Shown in pieces: positions 42,784 through 51,012 of a DNA stretch of 64,000 bases (positions within the stretch are counted from its first letter, which is position 1; every line of letters begins with the position of its first letter). The DNA is from Paenibacillus uliginis N3/975 (lineage in GTDB: Bacteria > Bacillota > Bacilli > Paenibacillales > Paenibacillaceae): NCBI RefSeq assembly GCF_900177425.1, contig NZ_LT840184.1:2232238-2296237 (forward strand), in the 5' to 3' direction. The translations under genes were made by a program, and so were the position numbers. The notes below the pieces were generated by a model. That model was not told the DNA's origin. It saw only the letters and a program-made list of their open reading frames with translations, and ran no database searches.

Positions 42784-43527
42784 TTACTCTTCAAATGTGT
42801 TCTGCGAAATGCTTCGATGTCTGAAGTGATCTTCCTTCGGATTCATATTCCGACCGTTAACGAAGTCAGTAACAAATTGTTTAACTTTAGCTTTGCGCTC
42901 ATCGTATTGGTCCTTCGTAAGCTTTCCTTCTGCCAAATGGCGATCTAGCCGGCCCGTGACAGCTTTAACCTGCTGATCGATGACCGACTGCACACTGACT
43001 CCATTTTCCTCTGCCAGCTTGGCAAGCGTTTTGCCGGATTGAAGAGATTCTTTAAGTTGGTTTGGCGTCATGTTCAGAAGTTTGGCCAATTCCTCTACAT
43101 TCATCAAGCGCTTGTGGTGCCGTTTTCCACCGTGATGCCACCCGCCTTTGGCATCCATAAACTTTTCAGCCGCAGCAGAGAAATCTAAGGTGGTTCCCAA
43201 AGGTGTAGGGCGAGAAGCCGCGTGTGCTTTCATAAGCTCAATTACCTTGGTTTTGAGTTCAGCACGGGTGATACCTTGCGCTTGTGCAATATCAGAGAGT
43301 GACTCGCTCTGTAACTTTTCATGCATAATTTTTGGTTCAAGCTTAAGGAAAGTTGCAAGCTCTTTTAGCATTCCTCTCTCGTGCTTGAAAGATTGGTTGC
43401 TTGCTGTACCAGATTCAGCGTTAGCCGAATCAGCACTTGATATTCCTTGGAGGCTCATGGCGAATACCAGGGTTAAGGTGAGACTAAGAAGCCTCTTGAT
43501 CCATAGGTTCTGTGTTCTCAAATTCAT
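42784..43527 (-). CDS. Secreted protein with two helical repeats
   Basis: 247 residues. The signal peptide (KRLLSLTLTLVFAMSLQGISSA) is cleaved near residue 32. Two copies of a roughly 45-residue unit follow: LKELATFLKLEPKIMHEKLQ / SLSDIAQAQGITRAEL, and VEELAKLLNMTPNQLKESLQ / TLAKLAEENGVSVQSV. Each looks like a pair of short helices joined by a helix-turn-helix-like turn. A charged C-terminal helix (LDRHLAEGKLTKDQYDERKA) follows. The repeats resemble those of Bacillales exported proteins annotated only as hypothetical. The start at 43527 follows AAGGGCGG. Confidence 0.75.
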   Translation of the reverse strand: MNLRTQNLWIKRLLSLTLTLVFAMSLQGISSADSANAESGTASNQSFKHERGMLKELATFLKLEPKIMHEKLQSESLSDIAQAQGITRAELKTKVIELMKAHAASRPTPLGTTLDFSAAAEKFMDAKGGWHHGGKRHHKRLMNVEELAKLLNMTPNQLKESLQSGKTLAKLAEENGVSVQSVIDQQVKAVTGRLDRHLAEGKLTKDQYDERKAKVKQFVTDFVNGRNMNPKEDHFRHRSISQNTFEE

Positions 43528-43655
43528 ATACCGCCCTTCTTCGTTGTATGGTGTTTGTAATGTGGTTCTACCCCTCATTGTTTCCGGGTATGCTGAAATC
43601 ATCCTTAATTTTTCCTTAAAATAGAATGAAATTATAGAGAAAGCGCCCTCATTTT

Positions 43656-43685
43656 TTGAAGGTATCGACTCTTCTATGCTAATAT
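43656..43685 (+). promoter_or_regulatory. Promoter of the amino-acid importer operon
   Basis: TTGAAG, 18 bases, TAATAT. No T-box or S-box element was recognised in the 90-base leader. Confidence 0.55.
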
Positions 43686-43777
43686 GGTATCATGTAGCTC
43701 TGATAACGTATTAAAGCGAGAAAGAGAGAGGCTGTGATCCAAATGAGATCTGGTCAAGTGTATAGGGGGCATTTGTA

Positions 43778-44545
43778 ATGAGAAAGCTATCATTGTTATT
43801 CATGAGTCTAGTATTGTTATTATCCGTCGTAGGATGTGCAAGCTCCGCGAGCGGAGATAAAGAACTGATTGTCGGCATCGACGACAAATTCGCGCCGATG
43901 GGGTTCCGGGATGAGAAGAATGAAATTGTCGGGTTTGATATCGATTATGCCCGTGCTGCTGTTGAGAAGATGGGGTACAAGATTAAATTCCAGCCGATAG
44001 ACTGGAAGACAAAAGAATCGGAGTTAAGCAGCGGTCGGATTGATTTGATCTGGAACGGTTACACAATTACCGATGAACGTAAAGAAAAAGTATTGTTCAC
44101 GAAACCATACTTAAAGAATAGCCAAGTTGTAGCAGTTATGGCGGATTCGGATATTAAAGGAATCAATGATTTGGCAGGTAAAAATGTAGGACTTCAGGCG
44201 CTTTCCTCAGCTGCTGATGCGTTGGCTTCCAATGAGATCAAATCTCAGATCAGTAATATTTCGGAGTTCTCAGATAACGTACTGGCGCTAAGTGATTTGA
44301 AGAATGGCCGTCTGGATGCCGTTGTTATCGATGAGGTTGTATTGAAGTATTATATGGCGAAAGAAGAAGGAACCTATACATTGCTCGAAGAGTCACTTGC
44401 TCCTGAGGAATATGGTATCGGAGTCAAGAAGGGAAGAGAAGACCTTTTGAACGAGCTTCAGAAAGCTTTAGATGAAATTAATGCTGATGGGACTGCAGCT
44501 AAAATTTCCGAAAAATGGTTTGGTGAGGATAAAGTATTGAAGTAG
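43778..44545 (+). CDS. Polar amino-acid ABC importer, substrate-binding lipoprotein
   Basis: 255 residues. Lipobox LSVVGC near residue 19. SBP_bac_3 fold: LIVGIDDKFAPMGFRDEKNE, IVGFDIDYARAAVEKMGY, RIDLIWNGYTITDERKEKVL and GKNVGLQALSSAADAL. The ligand is probably a polar or sulfur amino acid such as cystine or glutamine. First gene of a three-gene operon; its stop is followed 5 bases later by copy B of the dispersed repeat, then by the permease. Confidence 0.93.
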   Translation: MRKLSLLFMSLVLLLSVVGCASSASGDKELIVGIDDKFAPMGFRDEKNEIVGFDIDYARAAVEKMGYKIKFQPIDWKTKESELSSGRIDLIWNGYTITDERKEKVLFTKPYLKNSQVVAVMADSDIKGINDLAGKNVGLQALSSAADALASNEIKSQISNISEFSDNVLALSDLKNGRLDAVVIDEVVLKYYMAKEEGTYTLLEESLAPEEYGIGVKKGREDLLNELQKALDEINADGTAAKISEKWFGEDKVLK

Positions 44546-44550
44546 GCGTC

Positions 44551-44590
44551 ACCGCTAAGTGCGGTCTGTCTTCTTTGAGGTACGCCGATA
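44551..44590 (+). repeat. Copy B of the 39-40 bp dispersed repeat
   Basis: ACCGCTAAGTGCGGT forms a small hairpin and TGTCTTCTTTGAGGTACG follows. About 35 of 39 positions match copy A at 7506-7544. It lies in the 63-base gap between the binding-protein and permease genes. Confidence 0.6.
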
Positions 44591-44608
44591 AATGGGAGCA
44601 TCGAAATA

Positions 44609-45268
44609 ATGGACATAAACTATCTTATTGACATAACGATCCCTATGTTGGAGGGAGCAAGGGCTACAATTTTATTGTTTATCATCGCGATTATTGTGTC
44701 TATCCCTTTAGGATTTGGACTGACATTAATGGTGAAGAGCGCTATCAAACCACTCGTGTGGCTGGCGAATGCTTTTATTTACGTCATGCGGGGAACGCCG
44801 CTTTTGCTGCAATTGGTGTTTTTTGTTTACGGGCTGCCGATCCTGCCGGTTATAGGCGAGTATCTAGTTTTGGATCGCTTTGTAGCGGCCAGTCTGGCGT
44901 TTGCGTTAAACTACGCTGCTTATTTCGCAGAAATATTCCGTGGTGGTCTGCTTGCCATCGATAAAGGGCAATACGAAGCGTCACAGGTGCTGGGACTTAG
45001 CCGCTGGCAGACCACCACTCGGATTATTTTACCACAAATGTTCCGCGTTGCCCTCCCGTCTGTGTCGAATGAATCGATTACGCTGGTGAAGGATACGGCG
45101 CTTCTGTATGCGGTCGCAGTTCCGGAGATCTTGCATTTTGCTCTAACCGCTGTCAACCGTGACTTTAAGCTATTGCCTTTCTTTGTGGCAGGTGTTATCT
45201 ATTTGCTGATGACATTAGTGTTGACGTTATTGTTTAAATACCTTGAACGCAAGTTCAAATTTGAATAG
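44609..45268 (+). CDS. Polar amino-acid ABC importer, permease
   Basis: 219 residues, five spans. The HisM-type signature is complete: IYVMRGTPLLLQLVFFVYG, FALNYAAYFAEIFRGGLLAI and the EAA loop GQYEASQVLGLSRWQTTTRI. Works with the flanking binding protein and ATPase. GGGAGC lies a few bases before the ATG. Confidence 0.95.
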   Translation: MDINYLIDITIPMLEGARATILLFIIAIIVSIPLGFGLTLMVKSAIKPLVWLANAFIYVMRGTPLLLQLVFFVYGLPILPVIGEYLVLDRFVAASLAFALNYAAYFAEIFRGGLLAIDKGQYEASQVLGLSRWQTTTRIILPQMFRVALPSVSNESITLVKDTALLYAVAVPEILHFALTAVNRDFKLLPFFVAGVIYLLMTLVLTLLFKYLERKFKFE

Positions 45269-45284
45269 AAGGACTGTCGAAGAA

Positions 45285-46028
45285 ATGGCTATCATCGAAG
45301 TATCTAATCTGAAAAAATCATTCGGCGATCTGAATGTATTGAAAAATGTATCTTTTGAAGTAAATAAAAACGAAGTTATTGCGATCATCGGTCCTTCGGG
45401 CTCAGGTAAGAGCACCATGCTGCGCAGTCTCGTTCATCTTGAAGAAGTCAATGGCGGTACCATTCGTGTGCAAGATGAATATCTCGTTCAAAATGGAGTT
45501 TATCCCGACAGCAAGCAGTTGAAACAGATCACCTCCCAAATGGGGATGGTGTTTCAGCACTTTAATTTATTCCCGCATCTTACGGTTCAGCGCAATCTTG
45601 AACTAGCACCGAAACATGTCAAAAAAGAGTCCGATGAGGTCGTCCGGCAAAAGAGTGATGCATTGCTCAAAAAAGTAGGTCTTGCCGACAAGGCTGACGC
45701 CCTCCCCGGCAAGCTCTCTGGAGGCCAGAAGCAGCGAGTAGCCATAGCCCGGGCATTGATGATGAATCCTGACATTTTGCTTTTTGATGAACCGACCTCG
45801 GCTCTGGATCCCGAGCTCACTGGAGAGGTGTTGCAGGTTATTAAACAGATTGCAGAAGAACATATGACGATGGTGATCGTAACCCATGAAATGGGGTTTG
45901 CGAGAGATGTGGCTGACCGCGTCATCTTTATGGACAATGGTGAAGTGATTGAGTCCGGTACACCGGATCAAATATTCAATAATCCAAAAGTGGAGCGGAC
46001 GCGTGCTTTTTTGAACCGTTCGTTGTAG
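45285..46028 (+). CDS. Polar amino-acid ABC importer, ATP-binding protein
   Basis: 247 residues. Walker A GPSGSGKST, Q-loop GMVFQHFNLFPHLT, signature LSGGQKQRVAIARALM, Walker B ILLFDEPTSALDP and switch VTHEMGFARDVADR, all of the GlnQ/HisP subfamily. The ATG at 45285 follows AAGGA; upstream in-frame codons overlap the permease. Terminator closes the operon. Confidence 0.96.
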   Translation: MAIIEVSNLKKSFGDLNVLKNVSFEVNKNEVIAIIGPSGSGKSTMLRSLVHLEEVNGGTIRVQDEYLVQNGVYPDSKQLKQITSQMGMVFQHFNLFPHLTVQRNLELAPKHVKKESDEVVRQKSDALLKKVGLADKADALPGKLSGGQKQRVAIARALMMNPDILLFDEPTSALDPELTGEVLQVIKQIAEEHMTMVIVTHEMGFARDVADRVIFMDNGEVIESGTPDQIFNNPKVERTRAFLNRSL

Positions 46029-46042
46029 TAATAAATATAAGG

Positions 46043-46084
46043 CGGAAGAGGTAGCATTATACAATGCTGCCTCTTCCGTTTTTT
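46043..46084 (+). terminator. Terminator of the amino-acid importer operon
   Basis: 16-bp stem CGGAAGAGGTAGCATT with its complement, then six T. Confidence 0.93.
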
Positions 46085-46273
46085 ATATATCGGGAAAATG
46101 ACATGTGAATGATCGTTATGGTTCTTGAAGTCTTGAGGTGAGGGTACATTAGGGTTCTTCGTATGAGAAAGATTGTATAAAAGTAGGGATCATCAACAAT
46201 ATTAACTAAACGGACAGCAATTTTACAGATGTTATGAACAGTCATTATCCAACTTGCCAGGAGGAAAGTCACC

Positions 46274-46474
46274 ATGAAATTACCGGAACCGGACAACTTT
46301 GTGAGTGCAGAGCATATCCCGGAAGACGTGCTGGATCAGTCATATGAAGCATTGTATCGTAATATCGGTCATTGGGTCCGGCAGTCTGAGGAAATAACCA
46401 ATGTTCCGTGTCCTAATGTGTTTGAAGAAAGTGTAGATATCGTCATTAACGAAAGTGACGGGATAATGGAATAG
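46274..46474 (+). CDS. Small hypothetical protein of 66 residues
   Basis: MKLPEPDNFVSAEHIPEDVL... acidic, no membrane span; ends DIVINESDGIME. A strong ribosome site (AGGAGGAAAG) precedes the ATG and a terminator follows, so it is very probably translated. No family recognised. Confidence 0.75.
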   Translation: MKLPEPDNFVSAEHIPEDVLDQSYEALYRNIGHWVRQSEEITNVPCPNVFEESVDIVINESDGIME

Positions 46475-46492
46475 CCAGAACCTTTTTCATTA

Positions 46493-46540
46493 AAAAGCTG
46501 AACGCAAAACGTATGAAATACGTTTCATGTTCAGCTTTTA
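46493..46540. terminator. Bidirectional terminator
   Basis: AAAAGCTGAAC pairs with GTTCAGCTTTT, with an inner stem AAACGTAT-GAA-ATACGTTT. Shared by the small gene (+) and doxX (-). Confidence 0.88.
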
Positions 46541-46550
46541 AACGTTTGTG

Positions 46551-46940
46551 TTATTTTTTATTAGCTCGGAACAGCGAGTCGATAGACCACAGATTGCTGC
46601 CTGTGAAGACCAGCGAGACGGCAATTGCTAATAGAGCAATATCCAGTTCGTATCCACCCAAGAAGCCCATACTAATCTTCGCGGTGAAAATTGCAACAAG
46701 AAGAACAAACGCCAACACCATAGACACAATTCTGGTTCCTGCCCCAAGGATAAGAGCAATACCTCCCGCAGTTTCAATCACCGCTACGATGGCAGCCATG
46801 TACCCCGGAACACCGACACTTTCGAAGAAACCAGAAATATTACTGATCCCGCTTTGAAATTTGTCCAGACCGTGAGCTAGAAAAACAATACCTAACACCA
46901 CTCTAAGAATAACTTGTCCTATTGATGAATAACTTTTCAC
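46551..46940 (-). CDS. DoxX-family membrane protein
   Basis: 129 residues, four spans. VILRVVLGIVFLAHGLDKF and FFESVGVPGYMAAIVAVIET give the DoxX motif, followed by GGIALILGAGTRIVSMVLA. Bacillales DoxX proteins (MhqP/CatD type) often serve under MarR/DUF24 regulators in electrophile and oxidative stress. No regulator gene adjoins it here, but two near-identical 16-bp sites lie upstream. Confidence 0.88.
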   Translation of the reverse strand: MKSYSSIGQVILRVVLGIVFLAHGLDKFQSGISNISGFFESVGVPGYMAAIVAVIETAGGIALILGAGTRIVSMVLAFVLLVAIFTAKISMGFLGGYELDIALLAIAVSLVFTGSNLWSIDSLFRANKK

Positions 46941-47274
46941 TTATAACCGACTCCTGACTTATATTTAGATTTGGTAATGATGATGGAATATATAGCTAAC
47001 TTTTATATCATCACTAACTTTATCTCAGTATAATATCTGGTATACCCATCATTGTCAAGTAACGAACTATAAATAAGCTTGGAGATTATAACAATCATGT
47101 ATTTCTTATATACCAATCATTATCTTCCCCAAAAGTACAGCAACTATTTCACGATCAAAAAGTAAGTAGATTTAAGCAATAAAGCCCAAAGAAGCGAGAC
47201 CGTGCCATTAATACAATCAAATCGAAGTTAACATTCATATTTTAGTATTATCTCTTTCGAAAGGATGATGATAA
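46941..47274. promoter_or_regulatory. DoxX/YmaF intergenic region with a 16-bp direct repeat
   Basis: TATACCCATCATTGTC (47041-47056) and TATACCAATCATTATC (47109-47124) match at 14 of 16 positions, 68 bases apart. The region is AT-rich and free of genes. Candidate operators for a MarR- or HxlR-type regulator of doxX. Confidence 0.4.
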
Positions 47275-47652
47275 ATGGTAAGAAATCAACAAGGAAACGG
47301 CGGGCCCGTACAATTCAGGCATCGAATGGAGGGTTTGACTACGCTGGTGCAAGGACACAGACATTCCTTCGGCAATTTGACGGATTTATTCATTCCTGAG
47401 GACGGAAGACACCGCCACACATTCCAGGGAATCACGACAACTGCTGATGGACATCGTCATACCTATTCGGGACAAACAGGACTCAACATTGGAAGGGGGG
47501 CGAACCATTTCCACCGGTTTAGAATCCAAACGAATATCGCCGATGGACACCGCCACATCATTTCCGGCAGAACAACGGGCCTCATTCGGCTAGGAGGCGT
47601 AGTCGGACACAGATTGATTATTGAGAGTATTAAACGGAAGCGCGTAAAGTAA
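47275..47652 (+). CDS. YmaF-family protein with His-x-His repeats
   Basis: 125 residues with five HxH units at regular spacing: GHRHSFGN, RHRHTFQG, GHRHTYSG, HFHRF and GHRHIISG. Intervening stretches are Gly/Thr-rich. This is the YmaF layout; the function is unknown, and metal binding by the His pairs is a reasonable inference. AAAGGATG precedes the start. No signal peptide. Confidence 0.85.
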   Translation: MVRNQQGNGGPVQFRHRMEGLTTLVQGHRHSFGNLTDLFIPEDGRHRHTFQGITTTADGHRHTYSGQTGLNIGRGANHFHRFRIQTNIADGHRHIISGRTTGLIRLGGVVGHRLIIESIKRKRVK

Positions 47653-47743
47653 AAAAGCGAGATGAGTGAGTCAGACTGAGGAGAAAGTTTAGACTGTGCC
47701 AAGCATTGTTGAATAGTCGAATTATCGGTAGGCTTGGTATATT

Positions 47744-47780
47744 AAACGTCGGAACAGTTTCATGTTCATGGCGTTTTTTT
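47744..47780 (+). terminator. Probable terminator of the YmaF gene
   Basis: Imperfect stem around AACGTCG/TGGCGTT, followed by TTTTTT; about 90 bases after the stop. Confidence 0.55.
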
Positions 47781-47935
47781 ATGTGAATATGACATGGAGC
47801 CCGAAATCGGCATAGCGATCATGGCGAATCTCAGGGAGTGCCTTTGGAGCACGCGACGTAAACTTGGCCCCGATATAAGAACCGATTTTCGTCCCCGGAA
47901 AAAATCGTCATTGACGTTCGCTTCTTCGTGATGAT

Positions 47936-47965
47936 TTGACAGTAATCCATCTAATATACAATAAT
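47936..47965 (+). promoter_or_regulatory. Promoter of the APH-family kinase
   Basis: TTGACA, 18 bases, AATAAT (or 15 bases to TACAAT). Confidence 0.5.
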
Positions 47966-48009
47966 TTAGGAGATTACTGAGTATGTCCATGAGGAGGAGT
48001 GATCTCTAT

Positions 48010-48963
48010 ATGCTAGATTCTACTGTAATACAGGAAATATGTGGTTTTTTACAATGTCCGATGGATGGGGTAAAGTGTCTTGGCGGATACAATAACAATG
48101 TGTATAAAGTCAATCTGGATAACCCAATGGTGGTCAAGATCCTTGACCGTGCCTTAATCTCACAAGAACAGTTGATTTCCGAAGTGGAATGGGTTCTGCA
48201 TTTATCACAGCATAACATGAGCGTCGTGAGACCCATCGAAGTCAAGGGGACGTATGTGAATGATATCTCCAACGGGCTTTGTTTTTTAGTCTATGAAAAA
48301 GCTAAGGGGCGGCACATTCAATCGAGAGATTCGGAGGTGTGGAATCCACAGTTATTCCGTCAGTGGGGTCATGCTATGGGAACTCTGCATGCTTTGGCAG
48401 TAGGATTTAACCCCAAACATTCACGCGGTCAATGGCATGAGCATGAAATATACCACCGCGATTTGGGGCTGCTGAACCTTACACTTCAAGAGCACTGGAA
48501 GGAATATCATGTACATATGCATACTCTGTCGGCGACTGACAAGGAATTTGGTTTGATTCACGGAGATCTGCATCAGCACAATTTGTTACTTGACCCGCAG
48601 CATCAGCTGACTGTTCTGGATTTCGGTGACAGTGAGTATAACTGGTTTGCTTATGATGCTGCTGTAGCAATATATCATGCTGTACACTCGGTTGAGGCTG
48701 GTGAGAGCAGGCGGGAATTTGCCAAAAGATTTACAGGTTGCTTTATGGAGGGTTACGCACAAGGTAAAGGGGATACTTCAGGGATGCACTTGGTCGATTT
48801 TTTCCTGGATTTCAGACATTTGTATTCCTATGTCTATCATACTCTTTTCTCAGACATCGATAAGCTGACGGATCAACAACGAATATACCTCGAGAACATG
48901 CGGGTATCCTTGGTTCGCGACTCTTCATTTTTGGGCTCAGGATGTAAGGTGTTCTTGGCCTAA
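48010..48963 (+). CDS. Aminoglycoside-phosphotransferase/HSK2-family kinase
   Basis: 317 residues. Kinase core: VVKIL (ATP Lys), a Glu helix SEVEWVLHL, the catalytic loop LIHGDLHQHNLLL (Asp near residue 190), and the metal DFGDSEYNWFAYDAA. Family members phosphorylate aminoglycosides, homoserine, choline or similar; the substrate here is unknown. The protein has a stand-alone layout. The ATG at 48010 follows AGGAGGAG by 10 bases; an ATG at 47983 with AGGAG at the same distance would add 9 residues. Confidence 0.88.
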   Translation: MLDSTVIQEICGFLQCPMDGVKCLGGYNNNVYKVNLDNPMVVKILDRALISQEQLISEVEWVLHLSQHNMSVVRPIEVKGTYVNDISNGLCFLVYEKAKGRHIQSRDSEVWNPQLFRQWGHAMGTLHALAVGFNPKHSRGQWHEHEIYHRDLGLLNLTLQEHWKEYHVHMHTLSATDKEFGLIHGDLHQHNLLLDPQHQLTVLDFGDSEYNWFAYDAAVAIYHAVHSVEAGESRREFAKRFTGCFMEGYAQGKGDTSGMHLVDFFLDFRHLYSYVYHTLFSDIDKLTDQQRIYLENMRVSLVRDSSFLGSGCKVFLA

Positions 48964-49404
48964 TCCATTAGAGACCGATTGGTCTTTCGTTACTTAGGAA
49001 TCTCGTGGCTATAGCCACGAAAGGTTCAATTCAATAAAGTCTTTATGATTTCACAGATCATTTGTGACACCTCATCCATGTTATGGTATATTATTTTGCA
49101 AATATACCATCTTCACCAAGGAGTGGGTTTACTTAAAATAATAACTTGATAGCGGATACATGAAATGCTTCAGAGTAGTATGTGTCAGGAATGATAAGTC
49201 TAATGGGTCCTTTACAAACGTATATTGTAGTAACTCATGAAGGTCTGAATAGGGACTAGAAAATGAAATGAATTAATACATAGATGGATCACATACATGG
49301 GTCTTATCTTCTTGTATTGAAAATATACAATAAGATAGCAGATAAAACGGTGTTTCCTAACACACTAATGTAATTTGCGTCCACACAAAGGGAGGAATTT
49401 GGGT
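48964..49404. other. 441-base gene-free region with three inverted repeats
   Basis: Perfect 18-bp palindrome TCGTGGCTATAGCCACGA at 49003-49020. ATGGTATATT-8-AATATACCAT at 49083-49110. TATCTT-TTGTAT pairs with ATACAA-AAGATA at about 49307-49339. An orphan ribosome-site-like AAGGAGTGG at 49118 leads only to an 8-codon ORF. It may be decayed gene remains or a set of regulatory RNAs or operators. Confidence 0.45.
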
Positions 49405-50256
49405 ATGCATCTGACGGAATCTAATATGTATCGAAGCAAAATTAACCAGCTTTCAAGAGGGTTTTCAGCGGAGACGAAAGAGCTGATTGCAAGCTTGTCT
49501 GATGATGAACTGCACCGAAGATTAGACGGAATGATAACTCCTCCCATTACATTGGCAGAACGTTCGGACCCTGAAATGCTTCAACTGTATTATACTTCCT
49601 CCTACGTTCATTTGATGGAGTTCTTGAACGTTCCGAAGGATGCCAAGTTGTTTGAAATTGCTGCAGGTGATACGATTTTTATTCCTAAAGCGCTGGACAC
49701 TCATGGTGAGGAAGGGGCGAAGTACGTAACCGCAAATTTAAACCAGGATTTGACCGAAGGGTTCAGGGATAAAACTGCGGAGTTAAGCATTGAGATCCAG
49801 GTCATAGAGGACAATGGCGCCCGTATACTGAACTACTGTGGACAGGGATCTATGGATGTGATCGTTTTTCATCATGCCTTGAATGATATCGTACAGACCA
49901 TGATCGCTCAGCGTGAAGGAATAGATACGATTCATAGTGACTGGTGGAGTGTTGAACCTCAGATGCTGCAAGCGGTTATGGATTATCATAACCGGGGAGA
50001 GCTAAAGCAGGCAGTTTACGGCGAGTTTATCAGTATCATTGAAACCTGTCATCAGTTATTGAAGGAAGAGGGCATCATCATTTTCGACAATTGTATCTAT
50101 GCAGGGTATGAAAAAATAGGATACAGCTCTGAGTTTCACAGCAACTATATCCAGTTTGCCAGAGAATGGATTAACGAAGCAGATCTCGGACTGCAGGAGG
50201 TGCAGGTGCCGGGATTTGATGAGAAATGGTGGATGGTACTGCAGAAATCTCATTGA
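49405..50256 (+). CDS. SAM-methyltransferase-like protein with altered motif I
   Basis: 283 residues. The class I methyltransferase fold is suggested by LFEIAAGDTIF (in the position of motif I, but AAGD rather than GxGxG), ARILNYCGQGSMDVIVFHHAL (motif II-IV, with FHHALND) and CHQLLKEEGIIIFDNCIYAG (motif VI). An N-terminal helical part (LSRGFSAETKELIASLSDDE) precedes it. Without a standard SAM loop it may bind a different cofactor. GGGAGGA lies 8 bases before the ATG at 49405. Confidence 0.7.
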   Translation: MHLTESNMYRSKINQLSRGFSAETKELIASLSDDELHRRLDGMITPPITLAERSDPEMLQLYYTSSYVHLMEFLNVPKDAKLFEIAAGDTIFIPKALDTHGEEGAKYVTANLNQDLTEGFRDKTAELSIEIQVIEDNGARILNYCGQGSMDVIVFHHALNDIVQTMIAQREGIDTIHSDWWSVEPQMLQAVMDYHNRGELKQAVYGEFISIIETCHQLLKEEGIIIFDNCIYAGYEKIGYSSEFHSNYIQFAREWINEADLGLQEVQVPGFDEKWWMVLQKSH

Positions 50257-50472
50257 TTTTAGAAGTATTGAACAATGAAAATGGATTAACATCACATAAC
50301 AAGCATAAAAAGTGGCGTATAGCGTATTCATATTCTAATTCCTTTATCCTCTAAAGATCATCTTTATGATCCGTAGAGGTTTTTATTCTGTTATGATGCT
50401 AAATTATAGCAGCTCATATCGTAACCGCTTGAACTAAACTCATAGAATAATAAGCTTTTAGGGGGATCAGGA

Positions 50473-51000
50473 GTGATAATAAGACAAGCAACGGCAGCGG
50501 ATGCAGAGGGAATTGCACAAGTTCATGTGAACAGTTGGAAAACGACGTATAAAGGAATCGTATCCGAAGACTATTTAGATGCCCTAACAGTAGAAAGCCG
50601 GCTGGAAGGCTGGAAGTGGAGACTAGAAAATCCCTCGGCAGATATAGAAATATTAGTGCTGGAAGACCCCGTGGGACGAATTGTCGGATTTATGAACTTC
50701 GGTTCGGAAAGAGAGCAGAAACGGAACAGTGAGGGTGAGCTGTACGCGGTATATTTATTACAAGAGGCACAAGGGAAGGGCTGGGGCAGACAGCTATTCA
50801 TACAGATGCTTGAGGTGATGAAATCGATGGGTTACACCTCATTGTTAGTCTGGGTGCTTGAAGGCAATCCCGCGATACATTTTTATAAAGCCTTGGGAGG
50901 GAAGAAGGTTCGCCAGAAAGAAATTGAGATTGCTGGAGAACTTCATCAAGAATTGGCGCTCAAGTGGGACAGTCTTAATCTGAAAGATATTATATCGTAA
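50473..51000 (+). CDS. GNAT acetyltransferase
   Basis: 175 residues from a GTG start 7 bases after GGGGG. IIRQATAADAEGIAQVHVNS opens the fold; ELYAVYLLQEAQGKGWGRQL is the acetyl-CoA loop and NPAIHFYKALGGKKVRQKEI ends it. Resembles ribosomal-alanine or phosphinothricin-type N-acetyltransferases. A methyltransferase starts 12 bases after its stop, so the two are co-transcribed. Confidence 0.92.
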   Translation: MIIRQATAADAEGIAQVHVNSWKTTYKGIVSEDYLDALTVESRLEGWKWRLENPSADIEILVLEDPVGRIVGFMNFGSEREQKRNSEGELYAVYLLQEAQGKGWGRQLFIQMLEVMKSMGYTSLLVWVLEGNPAIHFYKALGGKKVRQKEIEIAGELHQELALKWDSLNLKDIIS

Positions 51001-51012
51001 AGGAATGAGGAT

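Larger units (their letters stand above)
47653..48009 (+). other. Intergenic stretch after YmaF
   Basis: About 330-350 bases with a hairpin at 47744-47780 (AACG...CGTT and seven T), which is the probable YmaF terminator, then no gene until the kinase. A TTGACA promoter lies at 47936. Confidence 0.4.

Noticed and set aside
43620..43777. Possible T-box or S-box riboswitch before the amino-acid importer
   Set aside because: No specifier-loop, T-box bulge or SAM-box consensus found, and no terminator/antiterminator pair.
47766..47990. 74-codon leftward ORF between YmaF and the kinase
   Set aside because: No ribosome site; overlaps the kinase promoter and start region.
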